From contig NZ_CP015363.1 in NCBI RefSeq assembly GCF_002078355.1, positions 1,426,001 to 1,490,000 of the forward strand: a stretch of DNA of 64,000 bases, read 5' to 3'. This document shows positions 17,398 through 26,671 of this stretch, piece by piece (within the stretch, counting starts at the first letter, position 1; each line of letters opens with the position of its first letter). A program made the translations under genes and the position numbers. This stretch comes from Ferroplasma acidiphilum (lineage in GTDB: Archaea; Thermoplasmatota; Thermoplasmata; Thermoplasmatales; Thermoplasmataceae). The notes under the pieces are model-generated. The model searched no databases. It was not told the origin of the DNA and was given only the letters and a program-made list of their open reading frames with translations.

Positions 17398-17963
17398 TTC
17401 AAACCTCCAAAATTTTTCAATACCCTTATGCCATCGTTTCCAGATTTTTCAGGGTGAAACTGCACCCCGTAGATATTTCCCATTTCGATTCCTGAAGCAA
17501 ATTTATTTCCGTATTCTGTCTCCATAACTGTATATTGATTTTCAGGGACATAATAGGAATGCATAAAATAAAAGAATGAGTCATTCCCTATGCCTTCCAT
17601 AATCTTTGAAGGGGATTTTACATTTACTGTATTCCATCCCATATGGGGAGTTTTTACACCATTAAACTTCTTTACAGTTCCATTGAATACTCCTAATCCG
17701 TTGCCGGGGCCTTCTTCGCTGTTTTCGAAGAGGATTTCCAGCCCGAGGCATATTCCAAGATATGGAATCCCGGACTTTATTCTCTCTACCAGCAGATCCT
17801 TAATAGGCTTAATAATTTGTGATACATACTGGAAAGACCCCACTCCCGGAAAAATTATTTTTTCAGATTTTTCTATTTCATATGGATCGCTGGTTACTTT
17901 TCCCCTGACTATTCTATTTATATTGGAAAGGTTTCCTGTATTAATATCGATAATTGCTATCAC
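17394..17963 (-). CDS. hisH: Imidazole glycerol phosphate synthase, glutamine amidotransferase subunit
   Basis: A 189-residue class I amidotransferase that frees ammonia from glutamine for HisF. The nucleophile Cys lies in GICLGLEILFE, and the catalytic His/Glu in QFHPEKSG. The N-terminal DINTGNLSNI and PGVGSF strands fit the family. It overlaps hisB and hisA by 4 bases each. Confidence 0.96.
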   Translation of the reverse strand: MIAIIDINTGNLSNINRIVRGKVTSDPYEIEKSEKIIFPGVGSFQYVSQIIKPIKDLLVERIKSGIPYLGICLGLEILFENSEEGPGNGLGVFNGTVKKFNGVKTPHMGWNTVNVKSPSKIMEGIGNDSFFYFMHSYYVPENQYTVMETEYGNKFASGIEMGNIYGVQFHPEKSGNDGIRVLKNFGGLK

Positions 17964-18490
17964 AGTATCCCCTTCGTGCTCCTTGTATATTCAGTTCCTT
18001 CCAGTGCATTTCCCAGGGCTACCCCTAAAGCCTTGAAGACATTTTCAGTTATGTGGTGTGAATTTGTGCCACTGAACTTAATCACATGCAGTGTCATGGG
18101 CATTGTCCTGGCAAGTGCCCACAGGAACTCATAGAGGAGGTTCAACTCGAAACCCTCTGCATCCCTGAAATCAACCTGGAAATTTATGTATGCCCTTGAA
18201 ATATCTAAAGAAACCATTATGAGTGATTCGTCCATAGGCATTGTTGCACTTCCAAACCTCTTTACCGGTTTTTCGCCCTTTAAGGCTGTGAGCTCCATGG
18301 CAATTGTAATACCCAGATCTTCCCACAGGTGGTGCCTGAGATCATAGGAACACTTAATTTTTGCATTCCTGCCCATGTAGAAGAACAATGTGCGCATCAT
18401 ATGGTCCAGTATCTTATCCCCTGTTTCTATTATTGTACTTTCTGAACCGATATCCACCTCTATCACAGTTTCCTTCGTCTCCCTTATCAT
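17960..18490 (-). CDS. hisB: Imidazoleglycerol-phosphate dehydratase
   Basis: A 176-residue monofunctional dehydratase that makes imidazole acetol phosphate. Two metal-binding His motifs are visible: HHLWED (usually HHTVED) and SHHITENVFKALG, plus MPMDESL. It is somewhat shorter and more diverged than typical enzymes (~190-200 residues), but the metal ligands are kept. There is no histidinol-phosphatase domain fused to it. It overlaps hisD and hisH by 4 bases each, the pattern of a tightly coupled operon. Confidence 0.93.
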   Translation of the reverse strand: MIRETKETVIEVDIGSESTIIETGDKILDHMMRTLFFYMGRNAKIKCSYDLRHHLWEDLGITIAMELTALKGEKPVKRFGSATMPMDESLIMVSLDISRAYINFQVDFRDAEGFELNLLYEFLWALARTMPMTLHVIKFSGTNSHHITENVFKALGVALGNALEGTEYTRSTKGIL

Positions 18491-19614
18491 AGCCTTGCCT
18501 CCATAGATTTATAGTGAAGTGGCATCCCTTCTATTTTTGCCAGTTCCAGACCCAGCTCACGATCAGCCATAAAGTCTTCCCTGGATACGCTGGCAAAGGA
18601 TGTTTTTTTCATAAAGTCGTCCACTGTAAGTGCTGAAGAAAATCTGGATGTCCCGCCGGTTGGCAACAGGTGGTTTACACCAAGGAAATAATCTCCAGCT
18701 GGCACAGGGGCATACTCACCTATGTATATTGCACCGGCATTTTTTATCCTGCTGAATATTCCCATTGGATCTTTTGCCTGTATTTCCATGTGCTCCGGAG
18801 CTATTTCATTTGCCTTTGATATGAGTTCGTCCATATTTTCGAAAACCATTACCTCTATTCTTTCATTTCCGGCAGTGGAAATGGCTTTGCCGGTGGTGAG
18901 CAGCCATGCCTTTGATGTTATGCCATGTTCCAGCTGTGAATTGAGGTCAGCCAGTATATATTCATCCTTTGCTGTTCCATCAGATATTACCATAACCTCC
19001 GATGGGCCGTATAAGCCATCTATCCCGGTAAATCCATAGACCTGCCTCTTTGCCTCGTTTACATATGAATTCCCGGGGCCGAATATTTTATCAACCTTTT
19101 TCATTCCAATGCCGTATGCCATTGACCCTATTGCCTGCACACCTCCGATACGGTATACCTCATGAATGCCCAGAAGGCCAGCTATATAAAGTGTGTATGG
19201 ATTTACCCTGCCATTGCTTTCCGGAGCAGACACAATTACAATATCCCTGACGCCTGCTATTTTTGCCGGAATCCCTATCATCATTACGGTAGATGGCAGA
19301 GGCTTTTTTCCAGGTATATACATTCCTATTCTTTCTATTGGCGTGTATCTTATTCCATATATAGATCCCCTGGAAAAACGCACCTTATCGTTGTTATACT
19401 GTATAGCATGGTTTTCATATATCCTCTTATAGGTTCTGTTTATTATGTCTTTCTGGTATACCGGTATTAATTCTTTCGCTTCGGCAAATTCGCTTTCAGG
19501 AACTTTAAATGGCATCCCGTAGCCGTCGAATTTTTTGGAATATTCCGAAACTGCATCAATGCCGCCCGATTTAATATCATTCAATATATTTTTTACATAC
19601 TCTTCTATTTCCAT
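18487..19614 (-). CDS. hisD: Histidinol dehydrogenase
   Basis: A 375-residue enzyme that oxidises histidinol to histidine in two NAD-dependent steps. Active-site Glu/His appear in EIAPEHMEI. Zinc ligands can be assigned to LNSQLEHG, PAGDYFLGVNH and EGMPLHYKS. GPSEVMVISD and FGPGNSYV are also typical. It is ~50 residues shorter than most bacterial HisD, mainly at the N-terminus. The first ATG overlaps hisG by 38 bases, and no later start gives a better ribosome site, so it was kept. Confidence 0.95.
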   Translation of the reverse strand: MEIEEYVKNILNDIKSGGIDAVSEYSKKFDGYGMPFKVPESEFAEAKELIPVYQKDIINRTYKRIYENHAIQYNNDKVRFSRGSIYGIRYTPIERIGMYIPGKKPLPSTVMMIGIPAKIAGVRDIVIVSAPESNGRVNPYTLYIAGLLGIHEVYRIGGVQAIGSMAYGIGMKKVDKIFGPGNSYVNEAKRQVYGFTGIDGLYGPSEVMVISDGTAKDEYILADLNSQLEHGITSKAWLLTTGKAISTAGNERIEVMVFENMDELISKANEIAPEHMEIQAKDPMGIFSRIKNAGAIYIGEYAPVPAGDYFLGVNHLLPTGGTSRFSSALTVDDFMKKTSFASVSREDFMADRELGLELAKIEGMPLHYKSMEARL

Positions 19615-20209
19615 TTAATCCACCTGCTTTTTCAATAAAATTATTTATTTCCTTATATTTTATTTTCTGTGATACCCTGTTAACCACCAGAATTGCAGAG
19701 ATATCCATTATTTTCTGTATTTCCACCAGATTATTCTTCTTCATGGTTTCTCCGGTCTGGACCACATCCACAATTGCATCGGCTATCCCTGTTTCCGGTG
19801 CAAGTTCAAGGGAACCGTTCAAAGGTATTATATTTGCATCTATGCCCATGGAAAAGAAATAATCCCGGGTAATATTGGGGTGTTTTGTGGCTATGTCAAG
19901 CCCTTCAAAATCTTTTATGCTGTATTTTTCCGGAGCAATTAAGCTGAGCCTGCATTTCCCGAAATTCAGGGTCAATGGCGTAAACAGCCTGCTCCTGCTC
20001 TCAGAAAGTGTGTCGGAACCGCATATGCCTATATCTCCTGCATATTCTGTATATACAGGTACATCCCTTGCCCTTGGCAATATAATTTCATTGCCATCCT
20101 GGTAGAACATGAGTTTTCTGTCATCATCGATATTTATTTTTATCCCTGCATTTTGAAGGAATGCCAGGGAATCATTCATCAACCTGCCTTTTGGTATTAC
20201 AAATTTCAT
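19577..20209 (-). CDS. hisG: ATP phosphoribosyltransferase, short form
   Basis: A 210-residue catalytic subunit of the first histidine step. It has the short-form length, without the C-terminal histidine-binding domain; such enzymes need HisZ, which is encoded next to it. Visible marks: FVIPKGRL at the start, DIGICGSD, and the PRPP-binding-type segment IADAIVDVVQTGETM. The last ~13 residues overlap hisD. Feedback inhibition by histidine would act on the HisG-HisZ complex. Confidence 0.95.
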   Translation of the reverse strand: MKFVIPKGRLMNDSLAFLQNAGIKINIDDDRKLMFYQDGNEIILPRARDVPVYTEYAGDIGICGSDTLSESRSRLFTPLTLNFGKCRLSLIAPEKYSIKDFEGLDIATKHPNITRDYFFSMGIDANIIPLNGSLELAPETGIADAIVDVVQTGETMKKNNLVEIQKIMDISAILVVNRVSQKIKYKEINNFIEKAGGLNGNRRVCKKYIE

Positions 20210-20958
20210 CTTTGCACATCTCCGTATAATTTTGATAATGCCTGCAAATCAAGCGAGAAGCCACATCCATTCATCTTTTTAATTACGTAATTTCCACCGC
20301 CTCCAAGAAATTCGTGCCTTCCATAGATCTCGAATATAAGGCCACGGTAATATTCAGGTTGCCTCACTGTCCCGAGGTCTATAATAACCCGTGGATCATT
20401 TATTTCTTCTAATATGCTGTCCAGTTCAGGTATGCCACTATTCCTTGTCCTGGTGTCCATTATCTGAAACAGTTTATCCATGCCATCAATATCCATATTC
20501 TGAAGCTGTGGATAGTTCCTGTTTTTCACTGCATTTAAAATTATGTCTCCATCTTTTTTCTTCCTATATGGGTCAAAAACATCTGTAATGCTGATATCAA
20601 TATTGTAATCCCTTATCCCCAGGTCATCCAGAATTTTTATGGCCATTTTCAATATTTCTATATTTGCCTCACCTGGAACTGCCCCTATAATTTCCAATCC
20701 AGCTTTGAGTGATTCACCGAGAAATTCGTCTGCCTGCCGTGAAATATAATAAACCCTGGAATTTCCAGGAAAACGGTTGTTCATTAACCTGAGGGTAATA
20801 TCGGGCTCAAGGACATACACATCATTCCTGAATATAAACCTGAATCCACCTATCCTATCAGATTTTACATATGCAGGAGGGAATATTTCCGAATATCCAG
20901 AATCATGGCATGATTTCCTGATGGAGTAGGCAATATCACTTAATTTCTGATCTTCCAT
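20206..20958 (-). CDS. hisZ: HisZ, regulatory subunit of ATP phosphoribosyltransferase
   Basis: About 250 residues, a histidyl-tRNA synthetase paralogue that lacks aminoacylation and binds histidine to regulate short HisG. Marks are the class II-type EIFPPAYVKSD, VLEPDITLRLMNN, VYYISRQADEFLGESLKAG and the C-terminal GGGGNYVIKK. The anticodon-binding domain of HisRS is absent. The start is the ATG at 20956-20958; an in-frame GTG five codons upstream is weaker. It is the first gene of the operon and overlaps hisG by 4 bases. Confidence 0.92.
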   Translation of the reverse strand: MEDQKLSDIAYSIRKSCHDSGYSEIFPPAYVKSDRIGGFRFIFRNDVYVLEPDITLRLMNNRFPGNSRVYYISRQADEFLGESLKAGLEIIGAVPGEANIEILKMAIKILDDLGIRDYNIDISITDVFDPYRKKKDGDIILNAVKNRNYPQLQNMDIDGMDKLFQIMDTRTRNSGIPELDSILEEINDPRVIIDLGTVRQPEYYRGLIFEIYGRHEFLGGGGNYVIKKMNGCGFSLDLQALSKLYGDVQR

Positions 20959-20965
20959 TTTCAAA

Positions 20966-21016
20966 ATAACCACTATAATTCAAAATACTATCTGGCAAAC
21001 TATAAACTGTGGTTAT
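20966..21016 (-). promoter_or_regulatory. Likely his operon promoter/operator
   Basis: ATAACCAC (20966-20973) and GTGGTTAT (21009-21016) form a perfect 8-bp inverted repeat spaced by 35 bp just before hisZ, with A+T-rich sequence including TTTATAG between the arms. This could be a regulator-binding pair around the promoter. No experimental support. Confidence 0.4.
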
Positions 21017-21169
21017 CTTGCTATGATGATGTATATGCGAAGCCATTTTTGAAAAAGCAGTATCGCTGGCTATATATTCCGTATACATCTCTGTTGCCAT
21101 GGGCTTTGATTATAATAGCATATATAAGAGTTATCAATAAAAATTATGCTTAAAATATCAATTTTAATA

Positions 21170-22210
21170 TTAATGTGCCCCCGGTGGAAAAACTATGTCA
21201 TCGAATTTTCTATATGTTTCTTCATCGAATCTCAATAAGTCAGGGTTTACATTCTGTTCCACCGCCATATAATATGCCAGATAATACAATGGAAGGACAT
21301 TTAAAAGTGCGTTTATGTACTCGTCCCCTAAGTCCGGCAAATCTATGGAATAATCACCATCTCCGTTAATTACCACGGTCTTTGTACCTACTACTTTACA
21401 TGCCCTTACTATATCATCTGTCCTTGAATTAACTGTATTGCTGTTAATTATGATCAAAAGCGACTTGTCATCTATGAGCGATGTACACCCATGAATAAAT
21501 TCTTCAAGTTCTATTCCCTCCGCGTGTATATGTGTAGCTTCCTTTATTTTCTGTGCAGCTTCCCTGGCTACAGGCTCTTCCGGACCTGCGCCCAGTACGA
21601 ATATCCTGTTGACGTATGAAAGGTTATGTGCGATTTTCTTTACAGTTGAATCCAGGGATGCTACAAGCCCCTTCAGTGTTTCTATGGTATTATCAATGTC
21701 CATGTCAATTCCTGCATATCTCGAAGCAATGTACATAGATGCAATGGCATTGTCAAAGAAGGATTTTGTATTGCAGAGTGATTTATCATCAGCATCGATA
21801 ACTATGCTTTTATTTGATATGAGTTCCATGGGTGTTCCATGGTAATGTGTTATTCCCACTATATACGAAAATTTTTTCTGGTATATGAGGGAGTCTATGG
21901 TTGATTTTGTTTTTCCACTGTTTGATATTCCAACGACGGTTCCATGAACCGGGACATAATAATTTAAAAGTTCATATGACTGGACAAATGCGTATTTTAA
22001 ATCCGTTTTATACAGGAATCCTGCGCCTATCTGGGCTGCGTGGTATGCCGTGCCATTTCCTGTAAACAGCAAAGGTTTGCTGGATAGAAATGAATAATCT
22101 GTATTTTCCATGGTTTTTCTTGTAATTTCAAGGGATTCTGGCGTTTCCCTGATCATATCATACATATAATACGGATGCCCATTGCGTTTTTCCGGAATTG
22201 TATCTGTCAT
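21170..22210 (-). CDS. SIS-domain sugar isomerase, GlmS-isomerase-like
   Basis: A 346-residue protein with two SIS domains (residues ~45-170 and ~195-320) like the isomerase half of glucosamine-6-phosphate synthase, but without the glutaminase domain. The sugar-phosphate loops are visible as TGNGTAYHAAQIG with GISNSGKTKST, and LGAGPEEPVAREAAQK with an ATHIHAEGIELEEFIHG segment. Likely roles are deamination or isomerisation of phosphosugars, like FrlB or AgaS, or ammonia-dependent glucosamine-6-P formation; sequence cannot decide. It is monocistronic. Confidence 0.85.
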   Translation of the reverse strand: MTDTIPEKRNGHPYYMYDMIRETPESLEITRKTMENTDYSFLSSKPLLFTGNGTAYHAAQIGAGFLYKTDLKYAFVQSYELLNYYVPVHGTVVGISNSGKTKSTIDSLIYQKKFSYIVGITHYHGTPMELISNKSIVIDADDKSLCNTKSFFDNAIASMYIASRYAGIDMDIDNTIETLKGLVASLDSTVKKIAHNLSYVNRIFVLGAGPEEPVAREAAQKIKEATHIHAEGIELEEFIHGCTSLIDDKSLLIIINSNTVNSRTDDIVRACKVVGTKTVVINGDGDYSIDLPDLGDEYINALLNVLPLYYLAYYMAVEQNVNPDLLRFDEETYRKFDDIVFPPGAH

Positions 22211-22339
22211 AGGGGTATAAAGCTAAAAAGCATATATTTATTTTGTTACAATATAAATCTAATTTTTACAGGCATATTCCAGGGCCAGTAATACTTCATA
22301 CAGGCTATAACAGAGAGAACTATAAATTGAAATACTGTT

Positions 22340-23266
22340 ATGAATTTAATGAATATGGTAGATCCGGATTTTAATTCGCTTATAGAATTGTCAAAAAGTG
22401 CGGGAGATATGACGAAAATAGAGCCTGCTATGCTTAGAAATTTCCTTGACGAATCCTCACTGAGCTCCAGGGGGGCGCCAGTGGAGATAAAAGAGATCAA
22501 AGATTATAAAATAAAACTGGATGGGCGCACACTGAATGCCAGAATGTATGATGATAATAATGCAAAATCAGCTATTTTATATTACCATGGTGGAGGCTTT
22601 CTTTTCGGCAATATTGAAACATATGATAATTATTGCCGCTTCCTTGCTAAGGAGTCAGGGGTTAAGATTATATCTATTGAATACCGACTGGCACCGGAAC
22701 ATAAATTTCCAGATGCTTTCAATGATGCTTATGATTCGTTCCATTATATAGCTAAAAAGAAGAAAGATTTTGGAATAGAAGGCAGAATAGGCGTAGCCGG
22801 TGATAGTGCCGGTGCAAATCTTGCAGCTGCATTATGCCTGAAATGCCGTGATGGGAAAACTGAAATGCCTGCTGTACAGGTATTGTTCTATCCAAGCCTT
22901 GCACCGGATAATTTCTCCAGATCTTTTATTGAGTATTCCGATAACTATGTCTTAACGGGAAAGATGATAAGATATTTCGGAAATATGTATTCAAAAAATA
23001 TGCAGGATCTGATAAATCCATATTTCTCGCCCCTTGTTGCCGATGATTTTTCAAATCTTCCACCAGCCATAATGGTAACTAATGAATACGACCCTTTGAG
23101 AGACCCTGAAGAAACATATGTTAAAAAACTCAGGGAAGCGGGAGTCAGGGCAGTTGGAATAAGGGGGATAGGAATGATTCATGGCTCGGCCACTGACTTT
23201 GAGGTTTCTGATGGTGCCAGAAACATTGTAAAAATGGTTGCCAGGATTATTCCTGACTATTTATAG
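22340..23266 (+). CDS. Alpha/beta-hydrolase esterase, HSL family
   Basis: A 308-residue esterase of the hormone-sensitive-lipase group. The oxyanion motif YHGGGF, the nucleophile elbow GDSAGAN, the acid in NEYDPLRDPEETY and the His in MIHGS are all in order. No signal peptide, so it is intracellular. Such enzymes hydrolyse short acyl esters; esterases from Ferroplasma have been studied as acid-active enzymes (recalled, not checked). TATA-like CTATAAATTG ~20 bp before the ATG suggests a leaderless mRNA. Confidence 0.94.
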   Translation: MNLMNMVDPDFNSLIELSKSAGDMTKIEPAMLRNFLDESSLSSRGAPVEIKEIKDYKIKLDGRTLNARMYDDNNAKSAILYYHGGGFLFGNIETYDNYCRFLAKESGVKIISIEYRLAPEHKFPDAFNDAYDSFHYIAKKKKDFGIEGRIGVAGDSAGANLAAALCLKCRDGKTEMPAVQVLFYPSLAPDNFSRSFIEYSDNYVLTGKMIRYFGNMYSKNMQDLINPYFSPLVADDFSNLPPAIMVTNEYDPLRDPEETYVKKLREAGVRAVGIRGIGMIHGSATDFEVSDGARNIVKMVARIIPDYL

Positions 23267-23305
23267 ATAGGAATGCAGGGTATTTTAACAACAGAATAGG
23301 CGAGA

Positions 23306-23773
23306 TCAGGCAATAACCTGGAAACCATCATCTGTTTTTTTCAGAAGGCGGGAATAAATTCCCCATTCAATAAGTATTACCTCCAGGTCATGAGTTCCGT
23401 CCGGGTTGTTGAATGTAGGCACATCATTTTCCTTAAGCTTATCTATTATATCTTCAAGCGTGAATTCACTCATAGAAATAGCAGTTTTAAATGGCTCTAT
23501 ATTTTTAAGCGAATCCCGTATAATTTGCTTTCTTGTATTCATTCCCGATTTTATATATTCTATTCCCTTCTGTGATATCGATATATCTCCGGATTCTGCA
23601 TTCACCAATCCAATATTTGATGCGGTGTATACTATTGGCATTAAATCGTCAAGGTCTACTTCCATTTCCTTTTCCATTTGATAAAGGTCAGTTTTTCCAT
23701 CGAATATGTTATTAAGTACATAAAGCAATCCCAGCAGGTCAGCTATCCTTGCATCGGGGTCAATTACATCCAT
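23306..23773 (-). CDS. Stand-alone AAA-associated domain protein of an ABC importer
   Basis: A 155-residue protein matching the AAA-associated C-terminal domain that in many archaea and bacteria is fused to NitT/TauT-type ABC ATPases: RIADLLGLLYVLNN at the start, a winged-helix-like DLDDLMPIVYTASNIGLV, ISQKGIEYIK, and the final LIEWGIYSRLLKKTDDGFQVIA. Here it is a separate gene, 320 bp after the fused permease and on the same strand. It probably regulates the ATPase encoded at 25726-26517, but this is inferred from domain association only. Confidence 0.85.
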   Translation of the reverse strand: MDVIDPDARIADLLGLLYVLNNIFDGKTDLYQMEKEMEVDLDDLMPIVYTASNIGLVNAESGDISISQKGIEYIKSGMNTRKQIIRDSLKNIEPFKTAISMSEFTLEDIIDKLKENDVPTFNNPDGTHDLEVILIEWGIYSRLLKKTDDGFQVIA

Positions 23774-24093
23774 AAAGTGTATATATAATCTGCGTTTATA
23801 ATATTAATGTTTTATAATGTGCTTATAATTGCATAATTTTAATATATACAATTATTGAATTGAGTTCTATATAATATATAATAACAGGCATTTTTATTAT
23901 CCTTAGCGTAGATTCCAATAATACGGTATATAGGCTCCACTTCAATATCATATGGCATTTTGGGGCTGCTGGTGAGCTTACGATCGTATGGAAAGAAGCT
24001 TCTTTTCTAAAACAGGAACAGATGGCCTTAAATCAGTAACCCGGCAAATTTGTGAGGGCAATACTTATACAAAGGCATAGTTTTTGAGGCGTA
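23774..24093. other. Spacer between AAA-associated gene and ABC permease
   Basis: Contains the promoter region of the AAA-associated gene. On the + strand a frame from about 23880 to 24033 stays open and reads like protein (ending KQEQMALNQ) but has no start codon. I cannot assign it; it may be chance or a decayed gene. Confidence 0.35.
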
Positions 24094-25716
24094 TCAAGCC
24101 GAGTAAACACCCTCTTCAGCAACATATTTCTTCTGTGCAAGATCCATCATTTTTCTTGTAAACAGTACAGAGTAAATAGCTACTATTATGCCGAATATTA
24201 AGGACCCCCAGGCCGCAAGGGTCAGGTCTCCGTTGGCAGTAGCAATATCTATAGTTTTCATAAGCCCGGTGTGTACAGAAAGGGAATGCGTGCCATATAT
24301 ATTTGGCCAGTATTCTCCTATCATTAACCCTCCCCATGCACTGTTTATTGTGGATGATATTCCACTGATGAGATATGGGAATGTAGAAGGAATTATTACC
24401 TTTCTCATTTTTTTGAAATACCCGAGTTTGAGATTTTTTGTAATTTCCCAATATTCAGATGGCATTGCCTTTACCCCCATCCAGAAGGAATAGAATACAT
24501 AATAAAAGGTACTGACAAACCCGAGCGATAACACGTAGAGTTCATTGGTAAATCCTCCAAATAAACTTAACATGAATGGTTCTGTCAAGATAAACAGAAA
24601 TGGGAAATAAATAGGAGCCGGATAAGCACTCAAAGATTGTATGATCGGTATCCAGTATTTTTCTGCCCTTTTATTCACAGCCAGATAATATCCAAGGAAT
24701 ATAGCTATTACCATGGATACCAGAAGTATTGATCCCACCCGGACATAGTCAAATCCCAGCCCTGTTAACAGAAATGGGGTTTTGTTGAATAATATACTCC
24801 ATTCTGATGGCTTGACTGAAATTATTAAAGAGACAACGCCGTATAATAAAGCAATCAATATGATTATGCCAATTGAAGCATAGATGTATTTATACCTCTT
24901 CTGCTTCTTTTCCTTCTTCTCATATGTTTGCTCATGTTTGTCGCCCTCTCTGTATTTATAGTATCTTGCCAGCCTTGTGAGTGGATTTTTTGAAAGTGCC
25001 GCAAAAACCCTTGCTGTTTCCCTTAGATTTAGCCTGCCACGTTTCATTACAGGGGCATCTGTATCCAGTGTATACCTGCCAACTGCGTATTTGCTGAATT
25101 CCCTTAATACAATAACAATTGCCACTATTACTATGCCCAGTATAAGAAGCGCCATTTCTATATTAAAGAGCTGTGCACCGGCTACAAATGTATCCAGTAC
25201 TGACCCTATGCCGAAGGTCTGGTATGTATGTACACCCACCTCAAAAACTTCGCTGACAGTTATATAAAAAAAACCGTTGGACACACTTGGAAAGAGGTTT
25301 GCAGTAATACGTGGCACAGAAAAAGGAATATAAAGGTACCGTAGCCTTGAGAATAGACCGAATCTGGAGTTTTCTACAACTTCAACCATTTCACGGGGAA
25401 CCGTTTTAAAAGCCTGGTACTCTCCCATCCAGATATTCCATACTACAGCGGTAAACACCAGAAAATCTGCGGCAAGTTCAACACCCAGTGTACCGCCAAC
25501 ATGTGTAATGAATATCACCAGAACAACTGGAAAGAATGTAATTACCGGAATTGATTCAAATACTTCAATAAGAATGATATATATATTCTCAAAGAATTTG
25601 GATTTAATTGAGGCATATGCCAGAAACCAGCCTGTAAGTATGGAAAGCAGTATGAGCCCGATTACACGTCCTGCTGTGGCAAGCACAGCCAGTATTATTA
25701 GTATTATCGCATCCAT
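24094..25716 (-). CDS. ABC transporter permease, two fused NitT/TauT-type domains
   Basis: A 540-residue inner-membrane protein with two binding-protein-dependent permease domains in tandem (residues ~1-210 and ~320-530), joined by a highly charged linker around 245-275 rich in Lys, Glu and Arg. Each half has about six membrane segments and an EAA-type loop (GEYQAFKTVPREMVEVVENSR; GVKAMPSEYWEITKNLK). It therefore acts as a one-chain pseudo-dimer. A GAGGTG ribosome site precedes the start, and the ATPase gene ends 9 bp upstream. The substrate is unknown and no solute-binding protein gene is in the window. Confidence 0.9.
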   Translation of the reverse strand: MDAIILIILAVLATAGRVIGLILLSILTGWFLAYASIKSKFFENIYIILIEVFESIPVITFFPVVLVIFITHVGGTLGVELAADFLVFTAVVWNIWMGEYQAFKTVPREMVEVVENSRFGLFSRLRYLYIPFSVPRITANLFPSVSNGFFYITVSEVFEVGVHTYQTFGIGSVLDTFVAGAQLFNIEMALLILGIVIVAIVIVLREFSKYAVGRYTLDTDAPVMKRGRLNLRETARVFAALSKNPLTRLARYYKYREGDKHEQTYEKKEKKQKRYKYIYASIGIIILIALLYGVVSLIISVKPSEWSILFNKTPFLLTGLGFDYVRVGSILLVSMVIAIFLGYYLAVNKRAEKYWIPIIQSLSAYPAPIYFPFLFILTEPFMLSLFGGFTNELYVLSLGFVSTFYYVFYSFWMGVKAMPSEYWEITKNLKLGYFKKMRKVIIPSTFPYLISGISSTINSAWGGLMIGEYWPNIYGTHSLSVHTGLMKTIDIATANGDLTLAAWGSLIFGIIVAIYSVLFTRKMMDLAQKKYVAEEGVYSA

Positions 25717-25725
25717 AATTACACC

Positions 25726-26517
25726 TCATTTCTTCTTCCTCGGCGGTGTCAGATAGCTATAAAGCATATCTAAATTTGCATTAAATTCATCACTTCTCGG
25801 GCTCCTTGGCCTTTGCATCGTAACCTGTACTTTGCTGATAACAGTTGCGGGTATATTATTCAATATATATATTTCATCTGCAAGTTCCAGAACTTCTGTA
25901 AGGTTATGTGAGACCATTATAACTGATTTTAGTGGAGTTTCTCCGCTGAAAAGTATGTTGTATATATCCTGCCTTAGACCTTCAGCGGTAAGTTCATCAA
26001 GATGCGCAAATGGCTCATCCATGAGAAAGACATATGGGTCTGCAGCAAAAGCCCTTGCTATTGCAACCCTCTGGCGCATTCCCCCGCTCATTTCCTTCGG
26101 ATATAAATCCTCAAAACCATCAAGCCCGACCCTTGACAATGACACTGTGGCTTTCTCTTCCATTTCATCCTTTGTCATATTCTTTGTCTTCATGGAAAGC
26201 ATGACGTTCTCTTTTGCATCCATCCATGGAAATGTTACTATAGACTGATGAATCAATGCAACCTCCGGAGTAGGTTCATACAATGGTTTTCCCATTAACC
26301 TGACAATGCCTTTATCCGGTTTTAAAAATCCGCCTAATATGCGCAAAAGTGTTGATTTCCCGATTCCCGATGGGCCTATAATAGCAATAAATTTTCCGGG
26401 TTCAGCTTCAATATTTATATTTTCAAATACATCATAACCATTGTCGTATGAAAAATATATTCCCTCTGCCTCCAGAATTGAATTCGTTACATTTTCATCC
26501 TTAATTCCCATTTCCAT
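25726..26517 (-). CDS. ABC transporter ATP-binding protein, NitT/TauT type
   Basis: A 263-residue ATPase. Walker A GPSGIGKSTLL, Q-loop LIHQSIVTFPW, signature SGGMRQRVAIA, Walker B VFLMDEPFAHLDE and the switch His in VMVSHNL are all intact. It is first of the pair with the fused permease. Unlike many relatives it lacks the AAA-associated C-terminal domain, which is encoded separately at 23306-23773. Importer direction is inferred from family. Confidence 0.93.
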   Translation of the reverse strand: MEMGIKDENVTNSILEAEGIYFSYDNGYDVFENINIEAEPGKFIAIIGPSGIGKSTLLRILGGFLKPDKGIVRLMGKPLYEPTPEVALIHQSIVTFPWMDAKENVMLSMKTKNMTKDEMEEKATVSLSRVGLDGFEDLYPKEMSGGMRQRVAIARAFAADPYVFLMDEPFAHLDELTAEGLRQDIYNILFSGETPLKSVIMVSHNLTEVLELADEIYILNNIPATVISKVQVTMQRPRSPRSDEFNANLDMLYSYLTPPRKKK

Positions 26518-26671
26518 TATGATTCACCCGCTGGTGAAAATACCCCCGATCATAATGGTTATTAATTGAATATTATTTTATTATTAACTCACGAGGCTAT
26601 CTCCAACTTGGTATTAAAATAATATATATAACATTATCCCGTATCAAACTCTGGAAATTATATAATAAAAA

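Noticed and set aside
21018-21100. Box C/D guide RNA near ATGATGA at 21021
   Set aside because: No D or D' box at fitting distance and no guide target was found.
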